From contig JBAYMJ010000008.1 of assembly GCA_041663565.1 (NCBI GenBank), positions 1 to 54,396 of the forward strand: DNA of 54,396 nucleotides. The letters run 5' to 3'. Each line of letters begins with the position of its first letter. Position 1 is the first letter of the stretch. Positions 13,633 through 21,059 of this stretch are shown here, one piece after another. The notes beneath the pieces were generated by a model that made no database searches, was not told the DNA's origin, and worked only from the letters and a program-made list of their open reading frames with translations. The position numbers were made by a program, and so were the translations under genes. The stretch comes from CAINOH01 sp041663565 (GTDB lineage Archaea > Micrarchaeota > Micrarchaeia > Norongarragalinales > CAINOH01).

Positions 13633-16600
13633 ATGCCCGTATTGGATTTGGACGATTTCCTGAAAAAGAACGCTTCACAAAACGCAGGCGCACAGCAGGT
13701 CCCAGCGTCAAGCCCGGCTGCAAAACCAGCAGACCAAAGCCCGTTTGCGGCGTTTACCGGTGGCAGCCAGCAAAACGCAACCAACGCCGTTGCGGGCGAC
13801 CTGCTTGACTTCCGACAGAAGACCGAAGGCTCGCTCGCGTCAATAGGCCAGGACTTCCTCAAGCTTTCAGGCCGCGTCACCGCGCTTGAGCGCAACGCCG
13901 ACGCCTCGCAGGCAAGGACCGAGCAGCTCATCTCAATAATAGACCGCGTCCAGCCGGACAGGTTAACTTCGGAGATATCCGACATACGCGCCCAGCTTTC
14001 GGGCCTGAGAACCGCAGGCACCGCAGCGACGCAGACAGCAGGAAGCGGTGCCGGTGTTCCGGGTCCGGAACCAACCGGTGCGGTACGCAGACTCGAGACC
14101 GAGTACATAGAGCTGTCCTCCCGGCTGCGGCCGATGGAGGTCGCGCTCGAGCAGCTGAAGGCCTGGGCGGACCGCGACAAGGACTACTTCATCAAGACCG
14201 ACGAGGCGCACAACAAGCTCGCCGAGCTTGAGAGGAAGATAGCGCTCAAGTCGGACTACCCGTCCGAGCAGATAATGTCGCGCGCGCAGTTCGACAAGTA
14301 TTCCAAGATGGCGGACATGGACCGCCAGCAGATGCGCCTTTCAGTCGATTCCCTCCGCGATACGGTATCGCAGGTCTCCGCCTCGGTTGACCGGCTCAAC
14401 AGCGTGGCCGCAGGAGGGCATTCCTTCTATTCGGGCGCCTCACCGGCATCCGCAGGCCTCGAGGCGAAGGTGCTCGAGCACGAAAAAATCCTTGCCGAGC
14501 TGCGGGCAGGAGCAGGAACGGGCGCCGGAACCGCCGGCCTGGAGCAGTACTCAAAGGAGCTTGAGAAGACGCGGGCGGAAGTGTCCGCAAACTATGAGCA
14601 GGTAAAGGCAGTCGAGCGCCTCCTCACCGCGCAGTCCAACAAGATGCAGGCCGTGTTTTCGGAGATACAGAAGAACCTCTCGGAATACAAACTCACGTCC
14701 GACACCATCAACTCCACCCACGAAGCGGTCCTGCACGACATCAGCGAGCTCAAGGTCGAGCACGAGCACGGCATAGACGACTACCGCAAGATTGCAGCAG
14801 AGCTTTCGCAGAAAGTCGAGCAGAACGCGCGCGCAGTCGCGGAAATGCACCTCATGATCAACGGACTGCAATATGTCCCAACCAGGCAGGCAGGCACGAG
14901 GCAGCCTGTCGGCGAGCCCGTCGCGGACTCAAGCTACGCCCGCGCGGAACAGAAGCGGCTCCTTGACGAGACCGAAGCGCTTTCCGCAACAGTAGCGGAC
15001 CTTGCGAAGAAGGCGGCCGCGTTCCAGGAGCAGGCGGCGAAGATTGCGAGCATGGAAGAGGCGCTGCTCCGCATCGAGCACAAAGTCACGGACTCCGACG
15101 CCAACAACGCGGCGATGTTTGCAAACATCACGACCGGGTTTTCCGAGCTCAAGAAGAGGATGGAAAGCATCACCAGCACGCCAAGTGCGATGCCCGAGTC
15201 TATGCGCATGGCAGTTGTCGAGAAAGGGTTTGCGGACCTAGGCGAGAAGGTCAACTCGATAGAGAACGGGAACGCCTCGCTGTTTGCCAACCTCTCAAAG
15301 AGCGTGTCAAGGCTCAAGGCACAGGTGGATTCGCTCCAGACCGCAGCTCCTGCGGCATCATCCCACGAAGTATCATCCTCACCAGATGGCCGGGTGATGT
15401 TCAGCACCACGCCAGCAGCCCAGGCTGCAGCCCCCGCCATCGCCATTCCAATGGCCGCCAGCCAGGACGGCACGCTCCTTTCGCGCATCGACGCGCTTGA
15501 AAGGAGCATCTCATCTCTGAAAGTCCCGGCGCCGTCAGCGCCGGCGTTCGACGCAAACACGCCAGTGCAGTTCAACGTGACCCCCGAAAGCATCGGCGAC
15601 AACCTGCGGCTGTTCGAGACGCGGCTTGCCTACCTGGAGTCTTTCAAAGGCGAGCTCGACTCGTGGAAGGAGCAGGCCGCCGGCATTTCGGAAAAAGTCG
15701 ATTCGCTGTACTCTTCGCACGCGCAGCTCGTGCAGGAAGTCGCCTCGGTGGTTTCCGAAAAGCAGTCGGACGCATTCTCGGAGGAACAGTTCTCAAAGAC
15801 CCAGGCGGAGGAGTCCAAGGCACTCCTCAATGAACTCAAGGTCCAGACCGAGCTGCTTTCGTCCAAGCTTGCGGCAACCGAGACCAATGTCTCGATGGTA
15901 GTCGGCCAGCGGTTCTCACAGCTGCAGACGCAGGCCGACAGGCTCAACGCAGACTTTGTCGCGCTCAAGGCGGCTCTTCCGGAAGCGGACATGATAGCTG
16001 CGGCGGAAGAGCGTCAGGCAAGGGCGCTTGCAACAGTCGATTCAAGGCTCTCACAGACAATCGAGGAGCGCTTCCAAAAGGCGCAGCAGGCATCAAGCCA
16101 GCAGTCGCTGGAGTTTGCGGCCTTCCGCGACTCGATGCCGGAAAAGTTGCGGCTTGCGGTGGCAGCCGCCGAGTCGCGCCAGGCGGACGCGATAGGTGCG
16201 GTTGACGCGAAGGTCGCAAAGCTTTCAGGCGAGTCGGACAAGCTGCGCGACTTCGTGGGCAAGACCGTGTCCGAGACCGCGCGGAACATGCAGGACTCGC
16301 GCACCGCGCTTGCTGAAATCCGCGCCCGCTCAGACGAGCTCGCATCCAAGATAACTGGCTTCTCCTCCTCGCAGGCGCAGTTCGTGCAGGAACTGTCCGA
16401 GACCATCGACGGCAGGTTCGCAGAAGCCCAGCAGTCCATAGAGCGCACCGCCTCGGCCCTGAACGGCACGATTTCCAAGTTTGAGGAAAAGCAGCTGGCG
16501 CGGGACGCGGAGCAAGATGCAAAGGCAACGGAGTTCGAGGCGCAGCAGGCCGCGAAGGCCGCAGGTTTCGAGAAGAAGCAGGAGCAGTCCTTGGCGGAAT

Positions 16601-18120
16601 TCAGGAAGGCCCAGGACACGGCAACCGCGCAGTTCGAAGCGCAGCAGTCCACGCTTGTCTCCGCGTTCGAGTCCAAGATATCCTCTTCCGTGACGCAGTT
16701 CGAGGCTGCGCAGTCGCAGATGCTTGCAACCTTCGAGGCGAAGCAGGCGGAGGCGTTCTCCGCGCTCGACTCCAAGCAGGCAGACGCCATAGCCGCGCTG
16801 GACAAGCGCCAGGCGGACCTTGCAGCCGCGCTCGAGGTCCGCGAGTCGCAGACAACAAGCGCAATCGACGCGCTCCGCGTGGGTGTCGAGGCGCAGAAAA
16901 GCGAGTCCGAAAAACTTGCCGCGTCAATTTCCGCGCGCGTGGACACGCTGGACGCGTTCTCCCGCTCCGTCTCCGAGCTGGTCGCAATCACGAAGACCGA
17001 CGTCTCGGCAACCGTCGAGGCCCTGCGCAAGGAGCAGGAGACGCAGTTTGCAGGCGCGCGCGCCACCCAGGACGCGCTGTCAAAAACTCTTCAAGAGACC
17101 AACAGGCAGCTTTCAACGGCCCTTCAGGAAACCGACAAGCGGCTTTCCGCAGCGGTGTCCGATGGTCTGGTGCGTTCCGCAGCGTCAATCCAGGAGTTGT
17201 CCTCCCGTTCAACCGCGTCGATGGAGCAGCTTGCCGCGCGCACCGCGTCGTCTTCCGAACAGCTTGCCACTTCAATAAACGAGACAGGTAAGGCAGTCGC
17301 AACGCTGCGCTCGTCGATGGATGCGCAGGGGCTCCGCCAGGCACAGGAGATTGCGGCAGTCAAAGCAGCCAACGCCGCACTGGAACAGAAGATGGCAAGC
17401 GTGCTAGCCGCCCTTGAGCCGGTTGCCGCGCTTTCACGCGAGCTTGCGGCCCAGCGCACCGAGGTGCGCAACATCGTGAAGGAAATGCGCGCGGCGTTCA
17501 ACGCACAGGCGGTTGCGCAGGTCCAGGACGCGCAGAAGCAGCTCGCTGCAGCGCCGCAGGCCCAGGACTCGCAGGACGCCAAGTCCAGGCAGGCCGCGCT
17601 TGAGGCCAATCTGTCCGACCTCGAGAAGGCGATTGCGGAAATAGATTCCAAGATTCCGGCGCCGCAGCAGGCCGCAGCCGCGAGGCCGCAGCCGCAGTTC
17701 ATAAGGTCGCAGCCACAACCGCAGCCGAGGGCGCAACAGTCCGCGCCGCAATACGCGCCCCAGCAGCGGCCGCAGCAGCCCCAGTACTCTTCACCAATCC
17801 AGACCGGCCCGCAGCAGCGGCCGCGCCAGGAATATTACGCGCCGCAGGACGGCCAGCAGGCCCGCCGCGAGCCGCCGCGCACAATCTCCTCCTCAATACG
17901 GCCGCTACAGCGGCCCGCGCAGAGACAGGAAGCGTCGCGGTATGGCGAGGTGCCAAGCATGGGTTCGGGCGGAGCAGACTCCGCGCAGACCGAAGCGGAC
18001 AAGCAAGCCATGGACCTAATGGCCGAGCTGCGCGGAAAGCTGCTGGGGCCGGAAGAGGCCGCGGCCAAACCGGAAAAGAAGGACGCCAAGACCGAAGACG
18101 AAAAGGAACAGCAGCAATAG
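13633..18120 (+). CDS. giant coiled-coil protein, 1,495 residues
   Basis: The protein opens with MPVLDLDDFLKKNASQN and then forms very long Ala/Glu/Gln/Ser-rich coiled coil with few breaks. Around residues 950-1075 there are short degenerate repeats of the type F-E-x-K/Q-Q-A-x-A (FEAQQS, FEAKQA, LDSKQA, LDKRQA). The last ~180 residues are Pro/Gln/Arg-rich and disordered, ending in a short helix (ADKQAMDLMAELRGKLLG) and a Lys/Glu tail. There is no signal peptide, ATPase motif or membrane segment, so it is probably a cytoplasmic scaffold or filament. ATG 13633 has GGGGATTTGGGA upstream. It lies between the ubiquitin-like gene and the Rpn11-like protease gene and is by far the largest gene here. 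Confidence 0.85.
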   Translation: MPVLDLDDFLKKNASQNAGAQQVPASSPAAKPADQSPFAAFTGGSQQNATNAVAGDLLDFRQKTEGSLASIGQDFLKLSGRVTALERNADASQARTEQLISIIDRVQPDRLTSEISDIRAQLSGLRTAGTAATQTAGSGAGVPGPEPTGAVRRLETEYIELSSRLRPMEVALEQLKAWADRDKDYFIKTDEAHNKLAELERKIALKSDYPSEQIMSRAQFDKYSKMADMDRQQMRLSVDSLRDTVSQVSASVDRLNSVAAGGHSFYSGASPASAGLEAKVLEHEKILAELRAGAGTGAGTAGLEQYSKELEKTRAEVSANYEQVKAVERLLTAQSNKMQAVFSEIQKNLSEYKLTSDTINSTHEAVLHDISELKVEHEHGIDDYRKIAAELSQKVEQNARAVAEMHLMINGLQYVPTRQAGTRQPVGEPVADSSYARAEQKRLLDETEALSATVADLAKKAAAFQEQAAKIASMEEALLRIEHKVTDSDANNAAMFANITTGFSELKKRMESITSTPSAMPESMRMAVVEKGFADLGEKVNSIENGNASLFANLSKSVSRLKAQVDSLQTAAPAASSHEVSSSPDGRVMFSTTPAAQAAAPAIAIPMAASQDGTLLSRIDALERSISSLKVPAPSAPAFDANTPVQFNVTPESIGDNLRLFETRLAYLESFKGELDSWKEQAAGISEKVDSLYSSHAQLVQEVASVVSEKQSDAFSEEQFSKTQAEESKALLNELKVQTELLSSKLAATETNVSMVVGQRFSQLQTQADRLNADFVALKAALPEADMIAAAEERQARALATVDSRLSQTIEERFQKAQQASSQQSLEFAAFRDSMPEKLRLAVAAAESRQADAIGAVDAKVAKLSGESDKLRDFVGKTVSETARNMQDSRTALAEIRARSDELASKITGFSSSQAQFVQELSETIDGRFAEAQQSIERTASALNGTISKFEEKQLARDAEQDAKATEFEAQQAAKAAGFEKKQEQSLAEFRKAQDTATAQFEAQQSTLVSAFESKISSSVTQFEAAQSQMLATFEAKQAEAFSALDSKQADAIAALDKRQADLAAALEVRESQTTSAIDALRVGVEAQKSESEKLAASISARVDTLDAFSRSVSELVAITKTDVSATVEALRKEQETQFAGARATQDALSKTLQETNRQLSTALQETDKRLSAAVSDGLVRSAASIQELSSRSTASMEQLAARTASSSEQLATSINETGKAVATLRSSMDAQGLRQAQEIAAVKAANAALEQKMASVLAALEPVAALSRELAAQRTEVRNIVKEMRAAFNAQAVAQVQDAQKQLAAAPQAQDSQDAKSRQAALEANLSDLEKAIAEIDSKIPAPQQAAAARPQPQFIRSQPQPQPRAQQSAPQYAPQQRPQQPQYSSPIQTGPQQRPRQEYYAPQDGQQARREPPRTISSSIRPLQRPAQRQEASRYGEVPSMGSGGADSAQTEADKQAMDLMAELRGKLLGPEEAAAKPEKKDAKTEDEKEQQQ

Positions 18121-18233
18121 CGACAGCCGCAGTGATTCTTGCACCGTAGCCTCCGTAGCAGTCCCGGGCATCTAGATTGGTTTTTCTTTCCTACAACACT
18201 CTTTTTCTTCTTTGGTTTTCCATACTCCTGTTG

Positions 18234-18698
18234 ATGTACGACGTCTACTTCAGGAAGTCCGCGCTTGATTCCGCGCTTGCGCACGCAAGGCACGGTGCGG
18301 AGTCCCACCTGGAAACGATGGGCCTCCTGGTCGGCCGGTTCTGCCAAAGCAGGGACCGCAGCTACGTGCTTGTCGAAGGCTACGTGACCGCGCCGAACGT
18401 CGCGTCGTCGGTGTCCGTGCGCTTTTCGGAATCCTCGTTCGGCGAGCTGTCATCGCAGCTTTTTTCGGCAGTAGGCTCGCACCAGGTGGTTGTCGGATGG
18501 CTCCACTCCCACCCCGGGCTTGGATGCTTCCTCTCAGGAACCGACGTTTCCACACAACAGCGCTACTTCGACCACCCGCAGGCAATAGCCACAGTGGTGG
18601 ACCCGCTGTCCGCCGGCGGGGAAAAAAAGCGCGCCTACCGCCTGGACTCGCCGCAGTCGCGCACCTACCACGAGCTTTCCTATGCCGTCGTGCCCTGA
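18234..18698 (+). CDS. Rpn11-like JAMM (MPN+) metalloprotease, putative deubiquitinase-like enzyme
   Basis: This 154-residue, single-domain MPN protein carries a full zinc active site: Glu27 (HLETMGLLVG), His91 and His93, Ser101 and Asp104 in HSHPGLGCFLSGTDVSTQ. That string is nearly the eukaryotic Rpn11/CSN5 sequence (HSHPG-GCWLSG-D-TQ), and VVGW before it and ATVVDP after it also match. Family knowledge: Rpn11 removes ubiquitin chains at the proteasome, and archaeal JAMM enzymes cleave SAMP- or ubiquitin-like conjugates. ATG 18234 starts directly at the first strand of the fold. It is followed 92 bases later by the RING-type gene. Confidence 0.88.
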   Translation: MYDVYFRKSALDSALAHARHGAESHLETMGLLVGRFCQSRDRSYVLVEGYVTAPNVASSVSVRFSESSFGELSSQLFSAVGSHQVVVGWLHSHPGLGCFLSGTDVSTQQRYFDHPQAIATVVDPLSAGGEKKRAYRLDSPQSRTYHELSYAVVP

Positions 18699-18790
18699 GC
18701 CGCGCGGCTTTCTCCACAATACGCTTATCTTGGTTGCCTTCGTCTTAGTTGACAGTTACGCAGGACGCGCGTAAGATTGGTTGAAGCGTC

Positions 18791-19738
18791 ATGGAAACAC
18801 CCACAAAAGAGCCGAGCAGGAAAACAGAGCAAGCGAAAGCCCGGACCGCGAGGCAGGCGCAGCCCAAGGTCTCGAAGCTTCCGAAAAAGCTCCTAGCCTT
18901 CGACTTGGACCTTCTTGAGCTGGTCAAGTCCGGTGACAACGCCCAGGACAAGTTGCTCAAGCTTACCGGGGTTGACCCGCTGCAGTTTGAGCAGCGGACC
19001 GGCTTTCTCTGCATCAGGGGGTTCCTGTGCCGCGACAGCGCAAACCCTGGCATGTTCCGGCTCGGGATAGCGGGTTACGACGAGCTTGCAAAAAGGAAAG
19101 CTGCGGAAGAAAAGAAGGCAAGGAAAGCAAAGGCATCCGCTGCGACCGCAGCAGCTTCGCCCGCAGCAACATCCACCGCAGCGACGGCAATGGCCGGGTC
19201 AACAGCAAACGGTTCTTCCGCAGAAGAAAAATCTTACGCCAAGGCAACAGCCTCCGACGCCAGGCTCACCGAGCGCGACAGCCCGATTGTCTATGTTCCC
19301 GGTCCCGAGCACAAGCCGGCGAAGCAGGCCGACGTCGACATATTCGAACTCATCCGCAAGGGCGCGCCCAAAAACGGCAACGGCGTTGCCGCAAAAATCC
19401 AGGATGCAATCGAGGCGGCCCCAACAGGACAGTCCATCCCATTCGAGCAGCAGGTCGAGACCCTCGGCGGCCGCGACGCGGTAAAGGAAATGATTGAACG
19501 GACCACCCAGGCGGGTGCGTGCGAGCTTTGCCAGGCGCCGTTCCACCTCTCGGTCAACCCGGCAGAGAACAACCCCAAGTACGGCTACTGCTTCTGCGGA
19601 GCGTCCTACCACAAGGACTGCTACGAGCACCTGGTCAACTCGCGCAGCCCGTGCGTGCGCTGCGGAAAGAAGCTGCAGATACGGATGGACAAGGCATCCG
19701 AGGACGCTGTTCGCGCGGTAAAGAAGCTGTTCGACTGA
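18791..19738 (+). CDS. RING-type zinc-finger protein, putative E3-like factor
   Basis: This 315-residue protein has a basic N-terminus, a small domain at about 30-100 (AFDLDLLELVKSGDN, a Cys-bearing segment CIRGFLC), an Ala/Ser/Thr-rich linker (105-165), and a C-terminal cross-brace zinc site. The ligands would be C244 and C247 (CELC), C267 and C269 (YCFC), H274 and C277 (HKDC), then C288 and C291 (CVRC). The order C-C-C-C-H-C-C-C fits a RING variant, with x4 rather than x2 between ligands 4 and 5. By context with E1-like, ubiquitin-like and Rpn11-like genes it is a candidate E3-like ligase; this is inference. Confidence 0.7.
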   Translation: METPTKEPSRKTEQAKARTARQAQPKVSKLPKKLLAFDLDLLELVKSGDNAQDKLLKLTGVDPLQFEQRTGFLCIRGFLCRDSANPGMFRLGIAGYDELAKRKAAEEKKARKAKASAATAAASPAATSTAATAMAGSTANGSSAEEKSYAKATASDARLTERDSPIVYVPGPEHKPAKQADVDIFELIRKGAPKNGNGVAAKIQDAIEAAPTGQSIPFEQQVETLGGRDAVKEMIERTTQAGACELCQAPFHLSVNPAENNPKYGYCFCGASYHKDCYEHLVNSRSPCVRCGKKLQIRMDKASEDAVRAVKKLFD

Positions 19739-19745
19739 GGGAGCG

Positions 19746-20057
19746 CTATTGCTTTACGGGCGACCAGCCGTTGTGGACGTGGTCGATGTTGTGCGCCTTC
19801 AGGACCGAGCCTATGGCTTCAACAGCCTTGGGCAGTTCGGATATGTCGCCGGGCGTCTCTTTCAGGTATATCCTCAGGCACGGGTTGTTCCTGCCGGCGG
19901 CTTTCACTACGGACACCTTGCTTGCAGGCATTCTTGCCTCGGTCAGTGCGGTCCGGACGTCGTGCAGCAAAGGTATCTTGGCGGAATGCCGGCCAAACAG
20001 CGGGTGCTCCCCTTTCAGCAGTTCGGTATCGTGATAGTATTTCCCTTCCAATGGCAT
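19746..20057 (-). CDS. unidentified 103-residue protein inside the ubiquitin-like island
   Basis: A compact alpha/beta protein with strands such as KVSVVKAAG and CLRIYLKETP and two helices. It is encoded on the strand opposite its neighbours and fills the gap between the RING-type and E1-like genes. I do not recognise the family. It lacks the HPN motif and active-site Cys context of an E2 enzyme, and its length is below the ~140-150 residues of a UBC domain. Tight placement with only a few bases to the RING gene's stop (convergent) supports its being real. Confidence 0.6.
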   Translation of the reverse strand: MPLEGKYYHDTELLKGEHPLFGRHSAKIPLLHDVRTALTEARMPASKVSVVKAAGRNNPCLRIYLKETPGDISELPKAVEAIGSVLKAHNIDHVHNGWSPVKQ

Positions 20058-20127
20058 AACCGCAGTTCACCAGCAAATAGTGTTTCGCGCAGTCGCAAAT
20101 TAAACCTTTTCCTGCCACACTACCAGT

Positions 20128-20994
20128 ATGACTCCCGTCCACGCAATCGACGCCGACCAGTTCGACCGCCAGAAGCGCATATCCGGCTGGGACCAGGACG
20201 CAATCTCAAGGCTCAACGTGCTGGTGGTGGGCGCGGGCGCGCTCGGCAACGAAGTCGTGAAGGGCCTTGCGCAAATAGGCGTGTGCAAGATTACCCTCGT
20301 TGACTTTGACAGGATAGTCAAGGCGAACCTCAACCGCTGCGTGTTCTTCTGCCCGATGGACGCCGCCAACGGGCTTTACAAGGCGCGCGTAATCGCAACC
20401 CGCGCCCGCTCAATAAACAAGAAGCTCGTCATCACGCCGGTTCTCAAGAAAGTCGAGGACCTTCCCGAGGAATTCTACCCGCAGTTCGACTACGTCTTCT
20501 CCTGCCTCGACAACCTAGGCGCGAGGCTCCACCTCAATTCGCACTGCTACGGCAAAGTCCCGCTGATTGACGGCGGCACAACGGGGTTCTTCGGCAAGGT
20601 GCAGGTGGTGATTGCGCCGTCGGCGTGCCTTGAGTGCGCGATGAGCGAGCAGGACTACCAGTTCCTGTGGCGCAAGTACTCCTGCGTCGGAGACCCGCTA
20701 GACTTCATCGACCCCAAGACGCCCGCGCTCTCCACGACCAACAGCGTAGTCGCGGCGCTGCAGGTCAACGAGATGATAAAGCTCGTGCACTGCGCCGCAA
20801 GCCTGGAAGGCGACCCGGGGAGGCGCCATCCGAAAGTCGTGGGCAAGGAACGGCAGGAGGGGAGCAACCTGGAGCAGGCCAAGTGGCTTTTTGGCAACAC
20901 CCTGGTCGGCAAGTACCTTTTCTACGACGGGGTTCGCAACGCGCAGGCCGCGTTCACTGTCGAGCGGCGGCAGGGTTGCCCGGTGCACGGCTGA
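20128..20994 (+). CDS. UBA3-like E1 ubiquitin-like-protein-activating enzyme
   Basis: This 288-residue E1 has an adenylation domain: RQKRISGWDQD, nucleotide loop GAGALG (35-40), LVDFD, KANLNR (R70), a Lys in GLYKAR, and SCLDN (D128). The segment VPLIDGGTTGFFGKVQVVI followed by ACLEC closely resembles eukaryotic UBA3/E1 rather than MoeB. C186 in YSCVGDP is a candidate catalytic cysteine, before the ALSTTNSVVAALQVNE helix. Zinc ligands would be C167/C170 (CLEC) and the C-terminal CPVH. Role by family: adenylates the Gly-Gly end of the ubiquitin-like protein, then forms a thioester. There is no ubiquitin-fold domain at the C-terminus, so E2 transfer, if any, must work differently. Confidence 0.85.
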   Translation: MTPVHAIDADQFDRQKRISGWDQDAISRLNVLVVGAGALGNEVVKGLAQIGVCKITLVDFDRIVKANLNRCVFFCPMDAANGLYKARVIATRARSINKKLVITPVLKKVEDLPEEFYPQFDYVFSCLDNLGARLHLNSHCYGKVPLIDGGTTGFFGKVQVVIAPSACLECAMSEQDYQFLWRKYSCVGDPLDFIDPKTPALSTTNSVVAALQVNEMIKLVHCAASLEGDPGRRHPKVVGKERQEGSNLEQAKWLFGNTLVGKYLFYDGVRNAQAAFTVERRQGCPVHG

Positions 20995-21059
20995 ACCATT
21001 GCCGACCGTAGGGCTTGATTAAGCGTTGCAAAGAATAATTTTGGTGGTGGTTTTCCCAA

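Noticed and set aside
16480..16860. Possible DNA-level tandem repeat in the coiled-coil gene
   Set aside because: The repetition is at protein level and degenerate; the nucleotide units vary too much for a satellite or CRISPR-like array.
16014..17066. 350-codon Ser/Ala/Cys-rich frame opposite the giant coiled-coil gene
   Set aside because: It is the complement of repetitive Glu/Gln/Ala codons and has no start signal or domain.
19746..20057. Possible E2 (UBC) enzyme in the gap between RING and E1
   Set aside because: Too short for a UBC fold, with no HPN motif or matching active-site cysteine.
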